DNA of 35,525 bases from Microvirga sp. KLBC 81 (GTDB taxonomy: Bacteria; Pseudomonadota; Alphaproteobacteria; Rhizobiales; Beijerinckiaceae): positions 1 through 35,525 of the forward strand of contig NZ_QDAH01000054.1 of NCBI RefSeq assembly GCF_003075415.1. Direction: 5' to 3'. Numbering within the stretch: position 1 is the first letter of the stretch; each line of letters starts with the position of its first letter. A program made the translations under genes and the position numbers. Shown here in pieces: positions 20,693 through 29,303 of the stretch. The notes under the pieces were generated by a model. It searched no databases and was not told the DNA's origin. It saw only the letters and a program-made list of their open reading frames with translations.

Positions 20693-23137
20693 CTATCGCA
20701 CAGGCGTGGCGACAGCGGTCTGGATCGGCTTGTCCTCGGTGTCCACGAGATCGGAAGCCGCCGCAACTAGATTCTCAAGAGACAGGGGCCGGAACTCAAA
20801 CTCGACCCGGTGCTTGCCCGCCGGCACTTCCACTCCACGGAACAGCAGGTTGGCGCGGAGCACCGGACGGCGCTCGCCGTCGACGCTCGCCTCCCAGCCC
20901 GGATAATAGATGTCGTGCAGCACGAGAACGCCGTGTTCCGAGGCCTCGACTTCGAGGGTGACGGAGTTTCGCCTGTAGCTGACGATCCGCACCTTGCTCC
21001 CGGTCTTGTCGGCTGCAGGACGGACGGGGGCATACTGTGCCTTGAGCAGGAGCATGCTCTCCTGGTCGATCAGCGCTTCCGTCTTACGGTTAAAGTCAGG
21101 CAGCTCCTCCTGACCAAGGACGGTTTCCGAATCCACGGCTTGGACATGATGGGCCACATAGGCGCGCTGGCCAGCCGAGTTGAGGCGGTAGATCCACATC
21201 TTGCCCGTGCCATAGACGACCTCCGCGTCGGTGAGGCGCGGGAAATGGCGAGGCAGCTTTTGAACGGGCCGGTCGAGGACGAGGTAGTCGAGGCCGAGCA
21301 GGCCCGCGAGCTCGCATTCATAGCCTCGGAACGAGGTCGGGAACTGGCGCAGGTTCGGATCCTCGGCGTTCTCGCCCGGGCCGATCGCGCGCTCGTAATT
21401 CGCCAGGCGCAGGGGGTTGTAGCCGATGATGTCCTCGATCTCGAGGACCATGGAGGCGTTCTGCCAGGAGCCTTTCAACCCTAGGATCTCCACGCGGGGA
21501 TACTCACCCTGCTTGTGGCGCTCCGCCAGTTCCCGCTTGAGGATCTGCAGGCCCTGGAGTTGCTCGGGAGGCAATTGGGTGAAGACCGTATAGCGCCCGG
21601 CAGGCTCGGCATTGAGGGCCGAGGCGGCATGGCGGCTGATGAGCTCGGCGCCGGTCAGGGCCACGAGTGCGAGCACAACGGCCTCGCGCCTGTAGACCGA
21701 GCCGCTCAGCTTGATCACCAGTCCCATGACGAGCATCGCTGCCAAGAGGCCGCCACCAGCCTCGGTCAGGGTCGACGGAACTTGCCCGCCTTTGACGGCG
21801 AAGGAGAGAGCGCTCGCAAGGGCCGCAATGACGAGAGCCACTGCCAGGGCCGGCAGCGCGATGCGGAACTGGCCGAGGGCCGCCTTGCTCCAACTCGGAA
21901 GGCCCTCTGTTGCATAGCGATGGACGAGGTAACCGGACGAGAACGCGAGTGTGATATTGATCAGGAAAGTGGCGTCCGCCGGACGGCGATAGAGGTTCAC
22001 GCCCGGCAGATGATCGAAGATCACCTCGAAACCGGGAGTGTAGCGCCCGAGGGCATAGAGGATCGCGAGCAGGCCCCCGACAAGGAAGAACCGGAATTCG
22101 CGCGCAAAGAGCCGCCCGCCAGCGATGCCGTGCCAGAAGATGAAGAGGGCGGGGATCGTGCCGATGAAGAGATAGTTTGTGGCCCGGTCGGTCCAGGTGC
22201 CCTCGGACAGGCTGTGCCAATCGGGGCCCCAGTAGTCGTAGGTCCAGCGCAGCGAACCGAAGATGTTGCCGAACAGGATTGTCGCAAGACTCTCCGGAGG
22301 CAGGGAGCCCATGGCCGCCACGCCGAAGCCAAAGGAGGGCCGTGTCGATGTGGCAAGGAATTGCATGGTCAGGATGACCGGCACTGCCAGCAACGCACCA
22401 CCGATCAGGGCCATGCTGAGCAGGAGGCCCAAGCGCGAGCGCAGATAGGCAAAGGGCTTCGGAGCGGTCCAGATGCGGCTCGCGGCTACGCCGATCAGGG
22501 TGAGGGCGCAGAGAAAAGCAACCTGATCGCGCCCGATCACCATCAGCGCTGCGCTGAAAGCGAAAAGCACGCCGTAGAGATACGAGCGCCGGTCCAGGGT
22601 CTCCTCGAGCAGCCAAAAGGCGAGCGGGAAGAAGCCGTAGCTCAGGATCATGCCTGTGTGCTGCAGACGGGCGGTTGCTGAGCCGCCGAGCATGAACACG
22701 ATGGCGGCCACCACAGCGCCCGACCAATGCCAGCCGCGACGGCGGAAGATCGGCAGGAGGGCCAGGGCGCCGGGCAGGAAATGAGCAAAGACCACTAGGT
22801 CGAACAGCTCCATGGAGGGGTCGGGCTTGAGCCAGCCGAACAGGAGCATGGTGGGCGTGAACAGAAGTGATTGCGGATCGGCGGCGGAGGGGTGTCCGCC
22901 GAAATGGTAAGGATTCCAGAGGGGCAGCTCGCCATGGGCAAGCGCCGCGCCGAGATAGCGCAGGGTGGGGTAGAACTGGTTCTTGGAATCCCAGGGGACG
23001 ACGGAGCCGGTGAGGGGCCAGATGGCGGCCGCTACGGCCCAGGCAGCCAGGATGAGGCTAAGAGCCAGAAACGTCTGGCGTCTGGACCAATCCAGGCTTG
23101 GGACGGGACCGTCGGATCCGAGCAAGGATGTCTGCAT
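20693..23137 (-). CDS. YfhO family multi-pass membrane protein
   Basis: An 814-residue protein with about 13 hydrophobic helices followed by a C-terminal beta-rich domain. The N-terminal loop after TM1 (GSVVPWDSKNQFYPTLRYLG and LPLWNPYHFGGHPSAADPQ) carries the Asp/aromatic pattern of GT-C fold transferases. The C-terminal YIYPGWEA-like strand block (HDIYYPGWEASVDGERRPV then VPAGKHRVEFEF) is diagnostic of YfhO. YfhO in Bacillus glycosylates lipoteichoic acid, so a lipid-linked sugar transfer to an envelope glycan is likely. The start is uncertain: ATG 23137 suits the protein, an upstream in-frame start at 23206 is possible. A secreted protein gene follows 21 bases downstream. Confidence 0.85.
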   Translation of the reverse strand: MQTSLLGSDGPVPSLDWSRRQTFLALSLILAAWAVAAAIWPLTGSVVPWDSKNQFYPTLRYLGAALAHGELPLWNPYHFGGHPSAADPQSLLFTPTMLLFGWLKPDPSMELFDLVVFAHFLPGALALLPIFRRRGWHWSGAVVAAIVFMLGGSATARLQHTGMILSYGFFPLAFWLLEETLDRRSYLYGVLFAFSAALMVIGRDQVAFLCALTLIGVAASRIWTAPKPFAYLRSRLGLLLSMALIGGALLAVPVILTMQFLATSTRPSFGFGVAAMGSLPPESLATILFGNIFGSLRWTYDYWGPDWHSLSEGTWTDRATNYLFIGTIPALFIFWHGIAGGRLFAREFRFFLVGGLLAILYALGRYTPGFEVIFDHLPGVNLYRRPADATFLINITLAFSSGYLVHRYATEGLPSWSKAALGQFRIALPALAVALVIAALASALSFAVKGGQVPSTLTEAGGGLLAAMLVMGLVIKLSGSVYRREAVVLALVALTGAELISRHAASALNAEPAGRYTVFTQLPPEQLQGLQILKRELAERHKQGEYPRVEILGLKGSWQNASMVLEIEDIIGYNPLRLANYERAIGPGENAEDPNLRQFPTSFRGYECELAGLLGLDYLVLDRPVQKLPRHFPRLTDAEVVYGTGKMWIYRLNSAGQRAYVAHHVQAVDSETVLGQEELPDFNRKTEALIDQESMLLLKAQYAPVRPAADKTGSKVRIVSYRRNSVTLEVEASEHGVLVLHDIYYPGWEASVDGERRPVLRANLLFRGVEVPAGKHRVEFEFRPLSLENLVAAASDLVDTEDKPIQTAVATPVR

Positions 23138-23246
23138 ATGCTTAACTGACGGCGCCACGCAAACCGGTCCTCTCTTCCTCGGCCAGCCTCTCACTCGCCT
23201 CGGCAAGGAAACCTGCTTGGCGTATCACCGCACTCCCCCTATACAT

Positions 23247-23274
23247 CCGTTGCCGTTTGTTGACTGTGCAACGG
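23247..23274. promoter_or_regulatory. inverted repeat in a divergent intergenic region
   Basis: CCGTTGC (23247-23253) pairs perfectly with GCAACGG (23268-23274) across 14 bases, in the roughly 270-base gap between the divergent YfhO and nitroreductase genes. It could be an operator, but no regulator gene is adjacent. The rest of the gap shows no gene. Confidence 0.3.
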
Positions 23275-23409
23275 CCTGACGTCTTGGAACGCCCGTGGTT
23301 CTCAACAGCAGCAAGACGGCGAGACCAAGGCAAGGCCCGAACTCCCGCCTGCGCCCTTACGGGTATTCACGATCATTGTTCCACATTATTCGAGTTGGAT
23401 GAAGATCCC

Positions 23410-23973
23410 ATGAATGAAAGCCTTTCCCGCCTTTTGAGCCGCCGCTCAGTGCCGCCGCGCTGGCTCGGGGAGCCGGGTCCGAGCGCCCAGGAAGTCGAGA
23501 CCATGCTCACTGCGGCGGCCCGGGTGCCGGACCATGGCAAGCTGGTGCCCTGGCGTTTCATCCTTATCGAAGGCGAAGCCAGGCAGCGGCTGGGAGAGGT
23601 TCTCGCCAAGGCCTTTCAGGCCGATAACCCCGACGCCGATGCGGCGATGATCGCTGCCGAGCGGGAACGCTACTCCCAGGCTCCGCTCGTGGTGGCGGTG
23701 GTCTCCCGCGTCGTGCCGCACGTGAAGATCCCGGAATGGGAGCAGGTGCTCTCTGCCGGCGCCGTCTGCATGAATCTTCTGAATGCCGCCAATGCCCTGG
23801 GCTACGGCGCGTCCTGGCTGACAGGCTGGGCGGCGTTCGACCGCCGGGTGCTCGATGCCCTGGGTCTTGCCCCGAACGAGCGGATCGCGGGATATGTCCA
23901 TATCGGCACGGCTACGGAAAAGCCCACCGATCGCGACCGTCCGAGCTTCGCCGACATCGTCACCCGGTTCTAA
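23410..23973 (+). CDS. nitroreductase family protein (YdjA-like)
   Basis: A 187-residue FMN-dependent oxidoreductase close to E. coli YdjA. Signature segments are LLSRRSVPPRWLGEPGP (FMN phosphate-binding Arg pair), AARVPDHGKLVPWRFILIEG, and NLLNAANALGYGASWLTGW. YdjA-type enzymes form compact dimers and reduce nitro- or quinone-like compounds with NAD(P)H; natural substrates are unknown. ATG 23410 suits the family start, with only a weak ribosome site. A flavin reductase gene begins four bases after its stop, so the pair shares flavin chemistry and an operon. Confidence 0.93.
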   Translation: MNESLSRLLSRRSVPPRWLGEPGPSAQEVETMLTAAARVPDHGKLVPWRFILIEGEARQRLGEVLAKAFQADNPDADAAMIAAERERYSQAPLVVAVVSRVVPHVKIPEWEQVLSAGAVCMNLLNAANALGYGASWLTGWAAFDRRVLDALGLAPNERIAGYVHIGTATEKPTDRDRPSFADIVTRF

Positions 23974-23977
23974 GCGC

Positions 23978-24586
23978 ATGTTCTACGAGACATCGACCAA
24001 CGCCCACGGCCTGCCGCACGATCCCTTCAAGGCCATCGTGACGCCCCGTCCCATCGGCTGGATTACCACCATGAGCGCGAAGGGCGAGATCAATCTCTCT
24101 CCCTATTCCTTCTTCAACGCGATCGGTGAACGCCCGCCGATGGTGGCGTTCTCGTCGGCAGGCAAGAAGGATGCGCTCACCTTCATCGGGGAGACGAAGG
24201 AATTCGTCTGCAATCTCGCGACCTACGATCTGCGCGAGCAGATGAACGCCACCTCCGCCGTTCTGCCGCGCGGCGTGAACGAGATGGAGCATGCGGGCCT
24301 CAAGGCTGCTCCATCTCGGCTGGTGAAGCCTCCGCGCGTGGCTGACGCTCTCGCTGCTCTCGAATGCAAGTGGGTGCAGACCGTGCCTCTCGTGCCGTTG
24401 GAGGGGGGCGAGCCGTCCTATCACCTCGTGATCGGGCAGGTGGTCGGCATCCATATCGATGACCGCTACATCGTGAACGGCCTCGTCGATACGGCCGCCA
24501 TGCGCCCCATCGCGCGCTCGGGGTATCGCGATTATTTCGTCGCGACGCCGGAGACGAAGTTCTCGATCACGCGGCCGGGCGGTTAG
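23978..24586 (+). CDS. flavin reductase-like domain protein
   Basis: A 202-residue protein of the flavin reductase (DIM6/NTAB) family, binding FMN in a split-barrel fold. Characteristic stretches are IVTPRPIGWITTMSAKG, NLSPYSFFNAIGERPPMVAF and KDALTFIGETKEFVCNLA. It starts at ATG 23978, four bases after the nitroreductase stop. Relatives supply reduced flavin to oxygenases or act on their own. The pairing with a nitroreductase suggests linked redox metabolism of xenobiotics, but no oxygenase is adjacent. The TAG stop overlaps the stop of the convergent lyase gene by three bases. Confidence 0.92.
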   Translation: MFYETSTNAHGLPHDPFKAIVTPRPIGWITTMSAKGEINLSPYSFFNAIGERPPMVAFSSAGKKDALTFIGETKEFVCNLATYDLREQMNATSAVLPRGVNEMEHAGLKAAPSRLVKPPRVADALAALECKWVQTVPLVPLEGGEPSYHLVIGQVVGIHIDDRYIVNGLVDTAAMRPIARSGYRDYFVATPETKFSITRPGG

Positions 24587-25455
24587 GTCGGCCCGGCCCG
24601 CTTCAACAGCCTCTCGGCGCGCAGCAAATGCGGGCGGTCGAGCATCTCGCCATTGACGCCGACGACGCCCGCGCCCGGATTGGCCCTGAAGGCCTCGACC
24701 ACCGCTTTCGCGCGTTCAATCGCTTCAGCCGACGGCGTGAAGGCCTCGTTGATGACGGGCACCTGCGCCGGATGGATCGCCATCTTCGCCACGAAGCCGT
24801 CGCGGCGCGCGGCGCGACACTCCGCAGCGAGACCTTCCATGTCACGGAAATTCGTGAAGACGGAATCAATCGCATCGACACCTGCCGCCGCTGCTCCGAG
24901 CAGTGTCAGCGAGCGGGCGAGGCGATAGGGATCGGTGTAGACACCGTTCTCGTCGCGATTGGCTTCCGCGCCGAGGTCTGCGGATAGATCCTCGCCGCCC
25001 CAGGTGAGGCCCATGAGGCGATGGCTCGCACCCCCGAAGGTGCCGAGCGCAAAGACGCCCGCCGCATTTTCCGTCGCGATGGCGAGAATGCGCGTTGCGC
25101 CATCCTCCAGGCCGAATTCCGCCTCGCGCACGGCGAGCTTTGCGCCGAGATGCGCCACATCCGCGCCGCCGATCGTCTTGGGCAGAACGATGCCATCGGG
25201 CGCAGCCTTCATGATGCCGTCGAGATCCGCATCGATCATGCCGGTGGTGAGGCCGTTCACGCGCACGTAAAGGCGCGGACGTTCAGCCTTGGAGCGATGC
25301 TCTACAACAAACGCGGAAGTAACGCGGCGCGCTTCTTCCTTGGCGCTGAGATCGACGGAATCTTCCAGGTCGATAAGGAGAACATCGGCTCCTGAGGTGA
25401 GGGCCTTTTCGAGCTTTTTCTGACTGTCGCCAGGAACGAAAAGCAGAGAGCGCAT
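24583..25455 (-). CDS. HpcH/HpaI (CitE-like) CoA ester lyase
   Basis: A 290-residue TIM-barrel protein of the citrate lyase beta / malyl-CoA lyase family. Visible motifs are LLFVPGDSQKKLEKA, LIDLEDSVDLSAKEEARR (Mg-binding Glu/Asp), LYVRVNGL (active-site Arg), and MAIHPAQVPVINEAF near the C-terminus. Stand-alone CitE-like proteins cleave or make beta-hydroxyacyl-CoA such as citramalyl-CoA or malyl-CoA. The start at ATG 25455 overlaps the MaoC stop codon by one base (TGATG), so the two are translationally coupled and probably catalyse consecutive steps. Methylobacteriaceae use such reactions in the ethylmalonyl-CoA pathway, but the main mcl gene is a different paralogue; the exact substrate is open. 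Confidence 0.9.
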   Translation of the reverse strand: MRSLLFVPGDSQKKLEKALTSGADVLLIDLEDSVDLSAKEEARRVTSAFVVEHRSKAERPRLYVRVNGLTTGMIDADLDGIMKAAPDGIVLPKTIGGADVAHLGAKLAVREAEFGLEDGATRILAIATENAAGVFALGTFGGASHRLMGLTWGGEDLSADLGAEANRDENGVYTDPYRLARSLTLLGAAAAGVDAIDSVFTNFRDMEGLAAECRAARRDGFVAKMAIHPAQVPVINEAFTPSAEAIERAKAVVEAFRANPGAGVVGVNGEMLDRPHLLRAERLLKRAGPT

Positions 25456-25934
25456 CAGGCGTTCCTCTTGCGCATGAAGGCCTGGCGGCGGCACTCGGCT
25501 ACGAGCGTGCCGTCCTGCTTGTAGGCGCGGTGGATGAACTCGACAATTCCCGCGTTCGGACGCGATTTCGACTCACGCTTGTCGGCGATCTCCGTCGTGA
25601 CATTGACGGTGTCGCCTTCGAACAAGGGGGCCGGAAACTTCACGTCCGTCATGCCCAGATTCGCGATCGTCGTGCCCACCGTCGTATCGTTGACGGAGAT
25701 GCCGATCATGAGGCCCAGCGTGAACAGCGAGTTCATGAGCGGCTTGCCCCACTCGGTTTCGGTCGCGCAGAAATGCGCGTCGATGTGGAGCGGCTGCGGG
25801 TTCAGCGTCATGTTGGAGAACAGCATGTTGTCCATCTGCGTCACCGTCCGCGTCAGACGATGCCTGATGGTGGTGCCCACCACGAAATCCTCGAAATAGT
25901 GACCGCCGCGCGGATGCCTGTTCTCATCGTACAT
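25455..25934 (-). CDS. MaoC family dehydratase (single hotdog domain)
   Basis: A 159-residue hotdog-fold protein. The MaoC hydratase motif reads NPQPLHID (45-52): His50 matches the catalytic His of PhaJ, while the Asp five residues earlier is Asn45. This variant motif is common in MaoC proteins paired with CitE-like lyases. The ATG at 25934 follows AGGAGG about ten bases upstream, which settles the start over the longer frame. It overlaps the downstream CoA lyase start by one base and lies 53 bases downstream of nadK on the same strand. It likely adds or removes water on a branched C4-C5 acyl-CoA whose product the lyase handles. Confidence 0.9.
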   Translation of the reverse strand: MYDENRHPRGGHYFEDFVVGTTIRHRLTRTVTQMDNMLFSNMTLNPQPLHIDAHFCATETEWGKPLMNSLFTLGLMIGISVNDTTVGTTIANLGMTDVKFPAPLFEGDTVNVTTEIADKRESKSRPNAGIVEFIHRAYKQDGTLVAECRRQAFMRKRNA

Positions 25935-25987
25935 GACGTAAGTCCTCCTTGTACCGGAAAGGGCATGTTGTTCATGCTTCTTCGAAT

Positions 25988-26761
25988 TCAATAACCGAAC
26001 TGCTCCCGCAGAATCCGCTCGTCCAGGCTGTGGCCGGGATCGTGCAGCATCACGAGGTCGACGCTTCTGTCCATGGAAACCTGAACGCGGGACACGTTGC
26101 GGAATTCCGTGTGGTCCGCCACCGCGCTCACAGGGCGGTTTCCCGCCTCCAGCACTTCGACCTCGATCCTGGCGTAATCCGGCAGCAGCGCACCGCGCCA
26201 ACGGCGGGGGCGAAAGGCGGAGATCGGCGTGAGCGCGAGAAGGGGCGAGTTGAGCGGCAGGATCGGGCCGCCGACAGAGAGATTATAAGCCGTTGATCCG
26301 GCTGGCGTGGCGACCAGAATACCGTCTGCAATGAGCTCAGGGATACGCACCTTACTGTCGATGCTCACGCGAAGTTTGCCCGCTTGGTAGGTCTGGCGCA
26401 GCATGGAGACTTCGTTGATGGCACGGGCCGTATGCGCCACGCCGTGGACGTCCCAGGTGACCATGAGGAGCGGGTGCACGACGCTGCGCTCCGCATTCTC
26501 CAGGCGCTCGAACAGCTCGTCTTCCCGGAACTCGTTCATCAGGAAGCCGACCGTGCCCTTGTTCATGCCGTAAATGGGCTTCGCCGTGCCCATGGTGGCA
26601 TGCAGGGTCTGCAGCATCAGGCCGTCCCCGCCGAGGGCGACGATCACGTCCGCCTCCTCGGGAGGGACGTTCGCATAGCGGCTCATCAGGGCGTGAAGCG
26701 CGCTCTGCGCGTCCGGCACGGAACTGGCCACGAATGCAATCTTGTTGAAACGACGGGCCAT
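25988..26761 (-). CDS. nadK: NAD kinase
   Basis: A 257-residue enzyme that phosphorylates NAD to NADP. The GGDG motif is at 44-47, followed by YGMNKGTVGFLMNEF, the AINEVS segment and the glycine-rich substrate loop ATPAGSTAYNLSVGGPI. The length is typical for alphaproteobacterial NadK. The start at ATG 26761 lies about 50 bases from the start of the divergent cutA gene. Downstream are the MaoC and CoA lyase genes on the same strand, perhaps one transcript. Confidence 0.97.
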   Translation of the reverse strand: MARRFNKIAFVASSVPDAQSALHALMSRYANVPPEEADVIVALGGDGLMLQTLHATMGTAKPIYGMNKGTVGFLMNEFREDELFERLENAERSVVHPLLMVTWDVHGVAHTARAINEVSMLRQTYQAGKLRVSIDSKVRIPELIADGILVATPAGSTAYNLSVGGPILPLNSPLLALTPISAFRPRRWRGALLPDYARIEVEVLEAGNRPVSAVADHTEFRNVSRVQVSMDRSVDLVMLHDPGHSLDERILREQFGY

Positions 26762-26811
26762 GCCCAGATACCCTCGCTGCGCCCCGAAGGGCTACGAAGC
26801 ACAGGCATAGC

Positions 26812-27135
26812 ATGGATCGCCCACTTCTCGTCTATACGACCTTTCCCGATGTGGACACCGGCCTTGCGATTGGGGAAAGCCTTGTCCGCGATGGCCTGAT
26901 CGCCTGCATCAATGTGCTGCCTGGGATGCGCTCGGTCTATGCCTGGAAGGGTGCCATTGGGCGGGGAGAGGAGGCGGTCGGCATCCTCAAGACCCGCAAA
27001 GGCCTGCAGGACAAGGTCCATGAGGCCCTGAAGGACCGGCATCCTTATGAGACGCCGGTCATTCTCTTCATCAAGCCCTCCGGGGCGGACACGGCCACCC
27101 TGGACTGGCTGATCGGAGAGACGTCAGGCGGCTGA
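26812..27135 (+). CDS. cutA: divalent-cation tolerance protein CutA
   Basis: A 107-residue CutA1-family protein forming stable ferredoxin-like trimers. Conserved stretches are VYTTFPDVDTGLAIGESLV, ACINVLPGMRSVYAWKG, and HPYETPVILFI. CutA was linked genetically to copper tolerance in E. coli, but its biochemical role remains unsettled. It is divergent from nadK and convergent with the metallo-hydrolase gene, only three bases separating the stops. Confidence 0.96.
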   Translation: MDRPLLVYTTFPDVDTGLAIGESLVRDGLIACINVLPGMRSVYAWKGAIGRGEEAVGILKTRKGLQDKVHEALKDRHPYETPVILFIKPSGADTATLDWLIGETSGG

Positions 27136-27138
27136 GCC

Positions 27139-28131
27139 TTAGACCGCTGGGCTCCACTGTATCGGCACGAGCCGGAAGCCGTTGTCCTCCTTCGCGATAT
27201 GGCCCGTGGCTGGGAACGGGGCGTGATAGAACGCCACCTGCGCCCGCTCCGTGGCTGCCATGTCGAGCATGCGGCGCCGGGTGGCGCGAGCCTGGTCCGC
27301 ATCCATATCGAAGATCGCCGACCAGTCGGGATTGCGTACGAACAGGGCGGGGTGGTTCGTGACATCCGACATGATCATCAGCTTGGCCGAGCCCGACGAG
27401 AGCATGTAGGCCGTATGGCCGGGCGTATGGCCAGGGGCGGCGATGCTCGTGAGGCCGGGCACGACCTCCTTGTCCATCTCGTAACGCTTTACATTCTGGG
27501 CAATGGGGCCGAACACCCGGCGAGCGCCCTGGAAGGCGCCCTTCATGGCCTCGGGCGCCTGGTTCATGCGGGCATCGTCCATCCAGAACGCCCATTCGGC
27601 GGCAGGCACCATCACCTCGGCATTGGGAAACACCGCCGTGCCGTCCTTCAGGCGAAGGCCATTGATGTGGTCGCCGTGGAAATGGCTGATGACAACCGTG
27701 TTGACCTGGGCGGGATCGAAGCCGGCGGCGCGGAAATTCGCCATCCAGCGACCGGAAGTCGGTGCGCCCATGTCGCCGTTGCCGGTGTCGATCAGGGTGA
27801 TCTTGCCGCCGTGATTCAGGACGAGGGTGTTGAAGGTGATGGGGAAGGCATCCGTCGGCAGGAAGGCGTCCTGCAAGGCGGCTTGTACGTCTTTAAGCTC
27901 TGCGTTCTTGATGAAGCCTTCGGCCGGGCGGCGGGCGAAGCCGTCGTTGATGGCCGTCACTTCGATGTCCCCGACCTTGTAGCGGTAGAAGCCGGGAGCC
28001 TGTTGGGATTGAGAGCCAGAAGAGGCGGTGCTCGGCGTAGCTGGGTTGATCTGGGCCAAGGCGGCGGATCCTCCAATGGGAGCGGCGGCAAGAGCAGTGC
28101 CTGCAAGAACGGTACGGCGAGTAATTGTCAT
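27139..28131 (-). CDS. Tat-exported MBL-fold metallo-hydrolase
   Basis: A 330-residue protein with a twin-arginine signal (ITRRTVLAGTALAAAPIGG) and cleavage expected near the ALAQ at residues 24-27. The metallo-beta-lactamase Zn motif HFHGDH is at 150-155, with further ligands in APGHTPGHTAY and the SDVTNHP segment. It resembles AHL-lactonase-like and aryl-sulfatase-like periplasmic MBL enzymes common in Hyphomicrobiales. Folding with metal before export would explain the Tat signal. The substrate is unknown. The gene is monocistronic, with cutA convergent. Confidence 0.92.
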   Translation of the reverse strand: MTITRRTVLAGTALAAAPIGGSAALAQINPATPSTASSGSQSQQAPGFYRYKVGDIEVTAINDGFARRPAEGFIKNAELKDVQAALQDAFLPTDAFPITFNTLVLNHGGKITLIDTGNGDMGAPTSGRWMANFRAAGFDPAQVNTVVISHFHGDHINGLRLKDGTAVFPNAEVMVPAAEWAFWMDDARMNQAPEAMKGAFQGARRVFGPIAQNVKRYEMDKEVVPGLTSIAAPGHTPGHTAYMLSSGSAKLMIMSDVTNHPALFVRNPDWSAIFDMDADQARATRRRMLDMAATERAQVAFYHAPFPATGHIAKEDNGFRLVPIQWSPAV

Positions 28132-28227
28132 CTGTTTCCTCTCGACATCGACGCCAGGAGCCTAGAACGGCCTAGCTTCGAAGCAAGAGATCGACCCTTC
28201 ACAACTCGGCGAGCAGCCTGCTGTTCC

Positions 28228-29028
28228 TCAAGAGCGTTGAGAGGTCAGATGGTGCAGGGCGATGCCGCTCGTGGTGGCGACGTTGAGGGAATCGAATCCA
28301 CCGCTCATGGGGATGGACACGGTGCGGGTCCGGGCGAGCAGATCAGGTGGCAGGCCTGGTCCTTCAGCTCCCAGTAGCAGAGCCGTTCGGCGCGCCGGTT
28401 TCACCTGTGAGAGGATCTCTTGGCCCGCAGGAGAGAGCGCCAGGATCTCGAAGGAAGCAGCCTGCAAGGCCCGCACCATCGCGTCGGCAGAGGCCGCGCG
28501 CGTGAAGGGCACCACGAGGGCTCCGCCCACCGATACGCGTACCGCTTTGCGATAAAGCGGGTCACAGCTTTCCTGATCGAGCAGAACGCCGTGCGCGCCG
28601 AAGGCAGCGGCGTTGCGGAAGATGCCGCCGACATTGTCGTGGTTCGCCAACCCCACCAAGCCGACGATCAGCGCCTCTTGCGGGAGATCTGCCAAAAAAT
28701 CTTCGGCTGAGGGGAGTGGCGCGCGCCGGGCCACGGCCAGGATGCCGCGATGGATCGGAAAGCCCACGATGGCATCCATCACCTGCCGGTTGGCCGTGTA
28801 GACGGGCACATCCGGTGGCAGGCTCTCGAGTGCATCGCTCAAGCTGTCGATGCGGTTTTCGGCCAGCAGCAGGGATTCGACGTCGAAGCGCGGCTTCTTG
28901 AGCAGGACACGTAGGACGACTTCACCCTCGGCGATAAAGCGATGCTGTCGCCCGACCAGATCCCGCTCGCGCACGGCGCGATAGGGCTCGATCCGAGGAT
29001 CGTCGGGATCGGTAATGACAATCGGCAT
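28228..29028 (-). CDS. SpoU/TrmH family RNA 2'-O-methyltransferase
   Basis: A 266-residue SPOUT-fold RNA methyltransferase. An N-terminal substrate-binding domain (RDLVGRQHRFIAEGEVVLRV) precedes the SPOUT motifs: VGLANHDNVGGIFRNAAAFG (motif 1), ALLLGAEGPGLPP (motif 2) and SIPMSGGFDSLNVATTSGIA (motif 3, knot). The motif-1 Arg is present. The target nucleotide cannot be assigned. The start at ATG 29028 follows GAGGA. It is a paralogue of rlmB at the far end of the window; the two share the fold but little sequence outside the motifs. Confidence 0.93.
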   Translation of the reverse strand: MPIVITDPDDPRIEPYRAVRERDLVGRQHRFIAEGEVVLRVLLKKPRFDVESLLLAENRIDSLSDALESLPPDVPVYTANRQVMDAIVGFPIHRGILAVARRAPLPSAEDFLADLPQEALIVGLVGLANHDNVGGIFRNAAAFGAHGVLLDQESCDPLYRKAVRVSVGGALVVPFTRAASADAMVRALQAASFEILALSPAGQEILSQVKPARRTALLLGAEGPGLPPDLLARTRTVSIPMSGGFDSLNVATTSGIALHHLTSQRS

Positions 29029-29080
29029 CAGCTGTCCTCGGTTTCGGCAGAAATGACGTGGTGCGCCTCTTCCTAGAGCC

Positions 29081-29115
29081 TCGATCCCAAAAGTGGAAAC
29101 CACTTTTGGGATCGA
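29081..29115. repeat. palindrome sharing the core of the 8221-8275 element
   Basis: TCGATCCCAAAAGTGG (29081-29096) pairs perfectly with CCACTTTTGGGATCGA (29100-29115) around an AAA loop. The central GATCCCAAAAGTGG is identical to that of the palindrome at 8221-8275, and flanking AGAGC and GATGCTCT are also shared. This shows a dispersed family. Confidence 0.85.
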
Positions 29116-29179
29116 TCCGATGCTCTCTTTACGAACGCGCATCGTCTGCTGCGAACCGGGGGCCGCGTCAGCGAAAAGC

Positions 29180-29205
29180 TGGATCTATTTTTCCGCACGA
29201 TGCGC
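29180..29205. repeat. dispersed intergenic repeat, copy 4 (partial)
   Basis: TGGATCTATTTTTCCGCACG followed by ATGCGC matches the right arm of the repeat at 170-219 with substitutions. As at 8158-8275, this element type lies next to the GATCCCAAAAGTGG palindrome (here 29081-29115), so the two may travel or accumulate together. Confidence 0.55.
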
Positions 29206-29303
29206 GGGGCCAGCGCTGCTGGCGGAACAACGACTTTGGCTCCCGGTTAGCCTTCCAGCATTGGCAGGGCCGCCCGGTGTGGTCCGCCGCAAGGAGATTG
29301 ACG

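Noticed and set aside
21515..22681. A 388-codon plus-strand frame across the YfhO gene
   Set aside because: Opposite-strand shadow of a transmembrane protein with a composition typical of such shadows and no start signal.
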